Part shown: in pieces, positions 1 through 26,219 of the stretch
Layout of the letters: every line of letters starts with the position of its first letter
Numbering within the stretch: the stretch's first letter is position 1
Origin: Hypomesus transpacificus
Lineage: Eukaryota; Chordata; Actinopteri; Osmeriformes; Osmeridae
Direction of reading: 5' to 3'
Length of the DNA stretch: 64,000 nucleotides
Assembly: GCF_021917145.1 (NCBI RefSeq)
Contig: NC_061067.1
Location: 2,103,596 to 2,167,595, forward strand
Position numbers and translations under genes: made by a program
Notes under the pieces: generated by a model
Seen by the model: only the letters and a program-made list of their open reading frames with translations
Databases searched by the model: none
What the model was told of the DNA's origin: nothing

Positions 1-37
1 TATTTTGCAATGATGATAATGTTGTTACTGTCCATAC

Positions 38-6921
<6,884 letters not shown>

Positions 6922-7508
6922 CCTGAGATCTGTGGCATGAGAAAGTAATACAATCTATTTTTTTAACTGTTTCGATAGTCCTACCAAAGATTACAGAATG
7001 ATATTGGCAATTATTTCACAGTAAAGGAAATTCATAGCTAGGAAATTCAGGCTATAGTAAAGACTGTAAAAATTGTAAGTCTTGCAGAAGTCTGCATTAG
7101 ACTTTAAGCTGCCAATTTATGTTTATTTTGAAAAACCTAAATCAATTTTAAAATTAACTTTGTGGCATTTAGCTTTCACGATAATACAATAATACACAAA
7201 AACTAAAGTGACACATTCTTTCTAAGCCAATTATCAACACAGTACATTGTTCAGACCACACTTCATAGTAAAATGCTGCAGGTGTTTTTTTGTGTTGCAT
7301 CAGTTTTAGAAATGTACAGCACTTTTTACAAGTGCAGTCTCTGATTGTATTTTCAACCATTTAAACATTTATTATCTTGGCCAATTCATACCATCAAATA
7401 AACCTGTTATAATAAATGATACATTAAATTTCAGCTCTAAATCATTGTCTTGCGTCCAGACTGTATCTAAACACATGTATCTATAACTTTCATGGAAGCT
7501 GTTCCTAC

Positions 7509-7707
7509 CTGATGGTGGTTACTTAGACAGAATCTCCTGAAAGTGAAATAGATCTGTAGAGCAATCAAACTATTGATGAGCTCGTAGTTTGCAGAAATAA
7601 ACACTCTTAAATTCAGTCAAAGACAAACGTTGGTATGTTCTCTGCTCTGTCTTCCTCAGGTTGCCTAGTGTCCTTCTTCTCTCTAACCCCCCGTGTCTGT
7701 TTATAAA
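7509..7707 (-). promoter_or_regulatory. Promoter and noncoding leader exons of myosin gene 1
   Basis: A TTTATAAA TATA box lies at 7700-7707. By comparison with gene 2 and the orphan module, leader exon 1 should end after CAACCTGAG (about 7656). Here the following bases are GAAG, not GTAAG, so the canonical donor is missing. A second small leader exon is plausible at 7509-7536, preceded by TTTCAG and followed by GTAGG. The transcription start is inferred from the TATA position only. Confidence 0.6.
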
Positions 7708-8220
7708 GGGTACTGATCCGCCCTACATGGACAGGAATCAACAGCAAGATTAAATTTGTTGTATGTTTCTTTATTTGGGGTAGAGGGGTGCTCCCATAGA
7801 CCGATGAGGCTCATTGTTCCAAGAGGCTATCAGGGGTGCCAGGGGGAGGAGTGACCTGAGGGCTTTGAGAGCATCATCCTTTGCAGTAACTCCTAATAGA
7901 GAGTTTTACATCATAAGGCAGCTTCATGGTGATAATGCCAACATGTTTTATGCCAAAGAGCCTGTTGCTTCTAATCTTTGCTTTATAGTTTTGTTTTGCA
8001 GTTACTGCACAATTGCTGTGCATTACTTTGCACATTGAGGTGAATAACTGTAGCTGTCCTTCTTCAATAAGGCCAAGGTCAGCCAACTCAATATCCTTCC
8101 ATTGCCTTACTCCATCTGGTTACCCTGGCATCATCTCCTTTGCTTTTTCCTTGAGGACAAATATAACATGTACAGTTGTTATATGATTCCTTCTCTTGTC
8201 CATAGGTCATTTTAACATAC

Positions 8221-8365
8221 CTGAAAGCCCCATGTTCACCCCCTGTAAACAGGCAGCAGCTGCCATAACTAATTAATCAGAAGAGAGAACATCTCATGTC
8301 ATATTAAGAAATATCTTTTTGCTGCACATCGGCAGGCACATGTCAACCCACTCAAGTAACCTGGG
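8221..8365 (-). promoter_or_regulatory. Upstream block shared with the orphan myosin module
   Basis: This block about 0.5-0.65 kb upstream of the gene 1 TATA box is recognisably similar to 12710-12855. Shared pieces include GAAAGCCC, TTCACCC, a CAGCTG E-box (8257-8262) and CACATGTCAACCC with a nearby TCAA-TAACCTG. CAGCTG is the preferred E-box of myogenic bHLH factors, so a muscle enhancer role is plausible. The conservation may also simply reflect duplication. Confidence 0.45.
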
Positions 8366-9245
8366 ATACTAATGATTATTGGATCCTTGGTAAATACAGA
8401 AATTAACAAGGTTTTATTTTTGATGGTGTTAAAATCAAGATAACTGAATAAATGATCAATTATTTAATAATATGTTTGAAATATTTGCAGGAGAAAGTGT
8501 TACCTCTCTCAAGACCTTTGCATGACAAACAGAAGCCTTCTTAAGTCTCATAAATCTACACCTCAGGCTTCACCTCTGACTGTGAGGCTCCGTAATTAGC
8601 CTCCTGAACTGAATACCACCCTCTCTGTTGAGGGGATCATTCTCAGCTGTCTGGTACTTTTAATGCCAGTGACAATGGAAGTACAGTCATGTATGAATGG
8701 ACAGTACTTGAACATGCAGCTCTGGAAAAACTCTTTCTCTCAGCGGTCTCTCAAAGTTTTCCAGAGCTGTTTCTACTGACCTGAACCCATCCTACCAGCA
8801 TAATGAACACATACCCTACACAATGCAAAGGAGTGAAACATTTACAAAAATTCTGACTTGTAATCATTAAGGTTTTTGAATGCGTTTCAACAAATGTAAA
8901 ACATTGCAAAGTGGTTTGCCGGATGTTTCCACTGTTAAGCCTACCAATAATAAACAAATAAAACAATTTTCAATAAATACAGTATATTGAGACAATATGA
9001 ACGGCCAAGTGACTGATTTGTATATCAGTGATGTACCAGAATAGAAATGATGATGAACCCTTTTCACACCATTGCTCACATGACTCAGCAGCAGGAATCT
9101 TAGAGGGTTATCTTTACACTCAAGGACGAACAGAATATGTGCTGCTGACATGTCACATGGACTTATCTGGCCATCTGTGGAATCAGAACCTTTCTTCAGG
9201 TACAGTTAGGACAAGTGCATGCGTTTTGATGGCGCAATTTGAGGT
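8366..9245. other. Intergenic region upstream of myosin gene 1
   Basis: A/T-rich sequence with no convincing coding potential. The only open frames are short and carry no recognisable motif. No tandem repeat of note. Confidence 0.5.
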
Positions 9246-9440
9246 TGCATTTACATTACATTTAGTCATTTAGCAGACGCTCTTATCCAGAGCGACTTAC
9301 AGTAAGTACAGGGACATTCTCCCCGTCGCAAGTAGGGTGAAATGACTTGCCCAAGGACACAATGTAATTTGGCACGGCCGGGAATCTAACCAACAACCTT
9401 CTGATTCATAGCCCAACTCCCTAACCACTCAATCTGATCT
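9246..9440 (+). repeat. Teleost interspersed repeat (copy 1)
   Basis: Contains TTAGCAGACGCTCTTATCCA followed by GAGCGACTTACAG, then CAAGTAGGGTGAAATGACTTG, CCCAAGGACACAA and GGCACGGCCGGG. This sequence is very common in teleost genomes. The second half recurs at 55000-55130 in a pabpn1 intron, which supports repeat status. I do not assign a class. Confidence 0.75.
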
Positions 9441-9869
9441 TCGGTTACAACTGCTATGGCAAAGATGCTGGTCAAGGCAACAATATTTTGACATAATTTC
9501 AAAGACAGAGTATTTATTGGCCTTTAACCTTAATCTGAGACATTAATAATACTCTTGCATGGATAGATGAATTAATCAATTGTGCTGTCCACTGGTTAGC
9601 TGGGCCAGACAGAAAAAAACAGAACTGCTGTGCCTATCCAAACACATTTTAATTAATATTAAAAATCTTAAATTGTTAATTTTTTTACATTTATCGATAC
9701 CTGTGCAGTGCCCATGATACCTGTGCCCGTGATGCAGCAAATAACAATTGTTGAAAAAAAACTTCAAAAATAAAAGAAATGTCATACAAAAGTTTAGAAA
9801 GTTTTAAAAGTACTTTCAAAAGTTTTTGTGTGTGGAAAGAAAGTTTTGGTTCTTTTTTTTCGAAAGGAA

Positions 9870-10296
9870 TGATTTTTTACGTTGTACGTTATGGATGAGA
9901 CAGAGGGAGTTGGCGATGTCGACCTGACTGAGAGTAGAGACATTCCTGATCACCCATGGCCATAATGAGGGAGATGTTCGAAATTGTTGATGTCAAAAAG
10001 GATTCCTGGCGAATGTGCATGTCTATTGTGTATTTTTGTATTAATGTATTAATATGAGTTAATATGAATATAGTGTGAGGTCCAATTACCTGCGATAATA
10101 TGATATGAGGTCCAACAGCTGGTAGTAATGGCAACTTTTGACGTCAGTATATGTCAGGGCCCACACTTCTTTACTTTACCTTGAGTGGAAAAGTGTAGTC
10201 AGCACTTCAACTTTTACCAGTCTTTTTAAACATGAGTATCTGTACTTCATCCTTAAGTGAAGGATATGTACTTTTGCCATCTCTATTGTTTTGCTG
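9870..10296 (-). repeat. Interspersed repeat, left inverted copy flanking the orphan myosin module
   Basis: Read on the minus strand, this stretch matches 12861-13080 read on the plus strand. Shared pieces include GAGATGGCAAA, GTACAGATACTCATG (GTGC- in the other copy), AAAAAGACTGGTAAAAGTTG, GGAATCCTTTTTGACA, CCATGGGTGATCAGGAATGT and CTCTGTCTCATCCAT. The two copies face each other across the orphan promoter and exon. It looks like a dispersed teleost element of unknown class. Confidence 0.7.
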
Positions 10297-10613
10297 TTAG
10301 TTAGCTAGCCAGCATTTCACCTAAAACTAGACTGTTTCAAACTATTGGGCCAGCGTCCTACTTTCTACTATACAAATGGATAAAGTTGGAGTTGATTGTG
10401 CACCTCCTCCCTTCAAATACTGTGATAAAACGAATTGACGACTGATTCAGGTGGCATATTGGTGGAAAAGGGCCGCAAAAAATGCTGACAGCTCATCCAA
10501 ACAATGTCATCCATTGCCATTCTTGTGATAATGATTCCCATGTACTTTTAAAGGGTGGTAGAGCTGCTCTCATCTGCATTGGGTTTAATCACTATGTGTT
10601 GTGTTGTACATAC

Positions 10614-10814
10614 CTTCCCAAACTCAGTTTCAGCTGTAACTTTGTCCCCATCAGTACTGCTTATTAGTGCCTTGACGTACTCAACCTCTGGGTCAGGCAC
10701 AAAGCAGTTCTTCTTCATGTCAAAATAACGAGTCTGGGCCTCCAGACGTTCCTTGTCTGACTTCCTCAGAAAAGGAGCTGCTGTCCCAAACTCTGCCATC
10801 AAGGCGTCCCCCAT
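10614..10814 (-). CDS. Orphan myosin heavy chain first coding exon (alternative first exon or remnant gene)
   Basis: A 67-codon exon starting [18 protein letters not shown], nearly identical to the first coding exons of gene 1 (6721-6921) and gene 2 (24028-24228). It has an intact ATG (10812-10814), a preceding acceptor (GCAG then ATCTCAGG) and an intact GTATG donor. No further myosin exon lies between it and gene 1. Protein differences from gene 1 are five: T for A at residue 11, then K, T, A and F near residues 48-64. Most nucleotide differences lie in the last 60 bases, and the first 140 are almost identical. It also has its own TATA and leader exon. It could splice to gene 1 exon 2 as an alternative start, or be the stub of a deleted myosin gene. 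The sequence alone cannot decide. Confidence 0.6.
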
Positions 10815-11553
10815 CCTGAGATCTGCATCTTGATCAGAACGAGAAAGAAATATATTTTGTTTCATAAAACCTTTTGACAGATATACAAATTAACACAGTA
10901 TGATATTGGCATGAGATGCTCGTAAGGAAAAGTCACTGAAGATAGAATTAAGACTATATTCAGGTTAGAATCCGGCCTAACCCTATGCTGCATGTCTTTC
11001 CCTCTCACTCTCTGCCTTTCCTGTCACACTGCACCTAAAAACTGCCATTAAAGCAAAACAATTGACTAAAAACATCTCAAATGTTTTAACATTCTTGAAA
11101 AAGTCAAAGTTAGACTCTAAACTGCCTCTTTATGTACCTCGTTAATCCTATAGTAATAATAACATGTACATTAAATAGCATTTTGTTTATATAGTAATAA
11201 AAAGCTTTTATTAAAAAATTATTGATGAACATTGTTCATGCAGCCCCTTATTGTAAAGAAATGCAGATTAATTGTTTATTGTGTATCAATTTGAGAATTT
11301 TGGAAATGTACAGTCTACTTCTACTTTTAACATCACTGACAAACAGTGGTGTTTCATAAAGCATTGTAATGGTCAACTCGTGCTCAAAATTTCCCTTTTT
11401 AATTAATTTTTACCCCTGTAACTCAGAATGAAATATATAAAGAACTACTTACCAGCTCATTGTTTTGATATTTACCCATATCCCCTGATAAAGTTGTCAG
11501 ACGAATGTGTGTTTCTCTGACAGGTTTCTATGCCCTGTCTCTTATGTTCTTAC

Positions 11554-11603
11554 CAGGTTGTCGAGTGTCTCTCTCCTCTCCAGCGCTGCAGCCTGTTTAT
11601 AAA
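11554..11603 (-). promoter_or_regulatory. TATA box and leader exon of the orphan myosin module
   Basis: A TATA box (TTTATAAA, 11596-11603) is followed on the minus strand by a leader sequence ending CTCGACAACCTG, then a canonical GTAAGA donor at 11549-11553. This aligns with the gene 2 leader (CCACCTGAG, then GTAAGA, exon end 24885) and with the gene 1 leader. Unlike gene 1, the donor here is intact. Confidence 0.6.
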
Positions 11604-11649
11604 GGGAGATGTGCTGCTAGACCTATGAGGATCTCTGTTCCGGGAGGCT

Positions 11650-12271
11650 GTCAGGGGGGGCCAGGGGGAGGAGAGACCTGGCTGCTGTCAGGAGGGCAGG
11701 GGGAGGAGAGACCTGGCTGCTGTCAGGGGGGCCAGGGGGAGGAGAGACCTGGCTGCTGTCAGGGGGGGCCAGGGGGAGGAGAGACCTGGCTGCTGTCAGG
11801 GGGGGCAGGGGGGAGGAGAGACCTGGCTGCTGTCAGGAGGGGCCAGGGGGAGGAGAGACCTGGCTGCTGTCAGGAGGGGCCAGGGGGAGGAGAGACCTGG
11901 CTGCTGTCAGGGGGGCCAGGGGGAGGAGAGACCTGGCTGCTGTCAGGAGGGGCCAGGGGGGAGGAGAGACCTGGCTGCTGTCAGAAGGGGCCAGGGGGGA
12001 GGAGAGACCTGGCTGCTGTCAGGGGGGGCAGGGGGAGGAGAGACCTGGCTGCTGTCAGGAGGGCAGGGGGAGGAGAGACCTGGCTGCTGTCAGGAGGGCA
12101 GGGGGAGGAGAGACCTGGCTGCTGTCAGGGGGGGCAGGGGGAGGAGAGACCTGGCTGCTGTCAGGAGGGGCCAGGGGGAGGAGAGACCTGGCTGCTGTCA
12201 GGGGGGGCAGGGGGGAGGAGAGACCTGGCTGCTGTCAGGGGGGGGCAGGGGGAGGAGAGACCTGGCTGCTT
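11650..12271. repeat. G-rich minisatellite, about 17 copies, immediately upstream of the orphan TATA box
   Basis: Units of about 32-36 bp share the core GAGAGACCTGGCTGCTGTCA preceded by a G-rich GGCCAGGGGGAG segment. I count 17 copies of GAGACCTGGCTGCT. A single related copy (GGGTGCCAGGGGGAGGAG, then TGACCTGAGGGC) lies at the equivalent place upstream of gene 1, near 7835-7863, so the array grew from promoter-proximal sequence. The long open frame running through it is a by-product of repetition. Confidence 0.9.
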
Positions 12272-12709
12272 TGAGGAAAAGTAGTTTTGCTGTAACTCTT
12301 AAGTTGACATCATGCGGCTGTTTTACCGTGTAAAGGCTTAACAATTAGTCTTAGTCTTATATTTTTACAATTGTTTGTGTACAAAAGTGTTTTAGTGATT
12401 TCTCTGACTCACTAGTGATGACTAACCAATTTTGCACGTAGTTTTTGAAACATAATAATTTTTTTCGAAGAATCTTGCCTTTCTTGTGCTCCAGGAACCC
12501 ATAGATTTTTAATATGTATACTGTTCCAGCAATTTTCTTACCTCGAGACGAATTGATGCTTGATGTTAACTTTTGTTTGAATATTTTTGCATATTTTCAT
12601 TTTATGAAGGGAGTGTCTATTATCATGCTTGACTTGGCTCAGTTTTCTTTACTTTATCACTGACACAAAGCCATGGCATGTAGAATTGCTTGTCCATGAT
12701 TTATTATAA
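12272..12709. other. A/T-rich spacer upstream of the orphan minisatellite
   Basis: No coding signal, tandem repeat or recognisable element seen. Confidence 0.4.
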
Positions 12710-12855
12710 CATGAAAGCCCAATCTTCACCCTATGATTTTCTAACAGATTAATTGTGACAGCTGTTGCATGTTTACAAAGGTCTCACTGCTCATGAAGAA
12801 ATACATTTTAGATCCACATGGACAAACACATGTCAACCCTCTCAAATAACCTGTG
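12710..12855 (-). promoter_or_regulatory. Upstream block of the orphan module, similar to 8221-8365
   Basis: Shares GAAAGCCC, TTCACCC, a CAGCTG E-box (12759-12764) and CACATGTCAACCC with the block upstream of gene 1. It lies about 1.1-1.25 kb from the orphan TATA box, against about 0.5-0.65 kb in gene 1. The difference of about 0.6 kb is close to the length of the minisatellite, so the rest of the spacing is conserved. Confidence 0.45.
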
Positions 12856-12860
12856 GGCAG

Positions 12861-13080
12861 AGATGGCAAATGTACACATCCTTTACTCGAGTAGAAGTGC
12901 AGATACTCATGTTTAAAAAGACTGGTAAAAGTTGAAGTGCTGACTAATCTTTTTCACTCAATTCCCCATTCCCCAGGAATCCTTTTTGACACAGACCATG
13001 GGTGATCAGGAATGTCAACATCGCTAACTCTGTCTCATCCATTACGTACTTTTTTTTTTTTTTTTTTACCTTTAAAACTT
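12861..13080 (+). repeat. Interspersed repeat, right inverted copy
   Basis: The partner of 9870-10296 in opposite orientation, with the same diagnostic pieces (GAGATGGCAAA, AAAAAGACTGGTAAAAGTTG, CCATGGGTGATCAGGAATGT). It ends in a T-run near 13050-13068. Confidence 0.7.
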
Positions 13081-13318
13081 GTTTTCACAGTGAAAGGAGA
13101 AGAGTGGGGAGGGAAAGGGAACAGATAGAGCCTAAAGCCTTCTCGTCTCGTCTTCCCCAGGGACCCTGTCGACTTCTAGTCAGGGATACTTCTTACTGAT
13201 CATTTTACACATGGATCAGGGTAAAAGTTTACAATGTACATTATTTCTCTAACCTCTGGGGGGAAAAGTAGGCCCAAAAAGGTAACAGACATTACACAGA
13301 GGTGAGATTTCAACTGAC

Positions 13319-13324
13319 TTTATT
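13319..13324 (-). terminator. Poly(A) signal of myosin gene 2
   Basis: AATAAA on the minus strand, about 85 bases after the gene 2 stop codon. This gives a short 3' UTR, as is typical of sarcomeric myosin genes. Confidence 0.75.
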
Positions 13325-13408
13325 CTCAATGTTGCCAAGTTACATTGATTATAGTGAAAAGAATAAGGCTCTGCTATCAACACATTTTAAAAGGTCTTTC
13401 TGCAAGCT

Positions 13409-24228
<10,820 letters not shown>

Positions 24229-24884
24229 CCTGAGATCTGCGTTGTTTGAAAGAAGATTTTCCACTACTGTCGAACAAATCACTCCCCAAGTCCTTCAGAA
24301 TATCCCAAATGGCTTAATAGATGTGACTTTCCACACCAGCATAGATATATGTTGGGCCAGAATCAAAGTGATGAATTCACAATAAGAATAGCCACTATGT
24401 TAGTATATCATTTATTATAACATTATTTAAATGATTGTACAATGTCATTTCAGATTTTCATTCTGTGCTTCACAGTTTCAAACTGGATTTTGTTTCATAT
24501 CGGTCAGACAATAATGGACCTCGTGCTGTAACTACTGAAACTATTCAACCAAACCCAGAATTATGAATTACCCTCTTAGAAATTTAACTCATTGCATACT
24601 TTTGCAACTATGACTGTAATTTAAATCACAATGTTTACAGAAGCACCATTTCTTTCAAAGTTTAAAATCCTCAGAGTCTTACCTTAGTGTGCAGCTGGCG
24701 TGTAGGATCTTGATGGGACACTACTCTTACTATTGAGAATGAAACAAATACAAATGTATGAATGAGTTAGGAGCATCACCATTAGTAGATTCTTCATTTG
24801 AACCCTTTAATGTTGGTCCAGAGAGTTCTGGTTTATCCAATTAAGTTTCTGCTAGCCTGTTCTATGCTCCTGTCGTGTTCTTAC

Positions 24885-24935
24885 CTCAGGTGGCCCAGTG
24901 TTGTCTTTCACCAGGCATCCATCCCTCTTTATAAA
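24885..24935 (-). promoter_or_regulatory. TATA box and leader exon of myosin gene 2
   Basis: A TATA box (TTTATAAA, 24928-24935) is followed by a leader ending GGCCACCTGAG with a canonical GTAAGA donor (24880-24884). A second leader exon probably lies near 24.68-24.71 kb (ending CACTAAG, then GTAAG). The coding exon is entered through a GCAG acceptor just upstream of its ATG. Confidence 0.6.
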
Positions 24936-26219
24936 GGATGCTGCAGAGCCTTGTATGGAGATGGACCAATGGGACACTTTATTCTAATAGTTTAAAACAT
25001 CTAAATGGAGGAACAGAGGTGTGTACCAGCTCCCTATAGGCCTCGTGTGGACAGATGACAGGAGGAGAGAGAAGCATTGGCTGGATCCTATAGCCCCGGA
25101 TCCTAATATGGAGTTCCTGTTTTTAGGATGGCTGTAGGTTGAAACAATGGGCAATTTCAAAGACATTTCTTTGTCCCCCCACACCCCCCCCCTACACACA
25201 CACACACACACACACATATCTTTCTCATGACTGTTCTTGGATCCATTGGCATCTTAGAAATGTCATTGGTATGTGTTAAAGCTATCCAATTAAAACTATC
25301 TTTACATTTATATCTTGAAAAATTTTACATTTGCTCTGGATCTAAACTGTGAGAAAGGGTTTCTCTATGGCATGGAGAACATATGATGGCACTTGAATGG
25401 TTGATTGTCATTGTACTTAAAGCCATTGTGTATTCGGATTGGAATTGTAGAGAGATGTGGCCTGCAAGATGGATGCCCCTGTTGTCCATCTTTGTTCACC
25501 AAAGGAAAGTCACTTTTGCCTATTGTCACCAAGACCAGCAGCTATTGTAAGAATAACCCTACTCTTCAGCTTGTTGACACTGCATTGTTTCCTTGCCTTT
25601 ATCCTTGAGGACAAAGATAAACCTGTGAAATAGTTCTTGGAGTCCTCTTACAGCCTGTTAGGCCCTTTGGCGTATGTTAAGGTTGAGACCTTACCCTTCT
25701 CCAGAGGGTTGGCTGTGGCAGCTGCTGTCTGTCTGCAGCACATGGAGGACCACCAGCCACCTTCTCATTAAGACCATGGTAGACATGTACTTAATAGTTT
25801 ATAGATAGGAGACGTACTTGTTTATGCATGAAAGGTTGAATAGTCATGACGAGTTAAGGATTTTTAAATGTTGTGATGTTTAGACTAAAGAGGTTTGGTG
25901 CTATAAATGATTTATTATCTTAAGGGAAATCCTTATGAACAATTACTTAATTACATAGCAAAGTATTATGGTAGGTTTTGCTCTTGAGGTTTTCAAATAG
26001 CCAAGTCATTCTTGAACGTGTTGAGCTAAAGGCTACATGGTGCTATTCTAGAGTGTGTCACACTATTCAAGGTTAAGACAGCTGTCACAGAAGCAATATG
26101 CAGCCAGGGACGTGTCAAACTACTAGGGGTCAGTACTGGAGGTTGTCACCATTGGTCCTGTGAGGGTGCAAGAGAGCTAGATTAGTGGACCATATTGACA
26201 CCCTGTTAAAAAGTCTCCC
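24936..26219. other. Region upstream of myosin gene 2
   Basis: No gene recognised. It holds a C-rich and (CA)n microsatellite at 25178-25216. A CAGCTG E-box lies at 25719-25724, in a position comparable to those upstream of gene 1 and the orphan module. The phrase CCTTGAGGACAAAGATAA (near 25.60 kb) recurs in similar form at 8.15 kb and in the 29.6 kb tandem repeat. Confidence 0.45.

Noticed and set aside
11505-12284. A 259-codon plus-strand open frame, Gly-rich and repetitive
   Set aside because: It is translation of the minisatellite, antisense to the orphan myosin promoter. The frame stays open because of the repeat composition.
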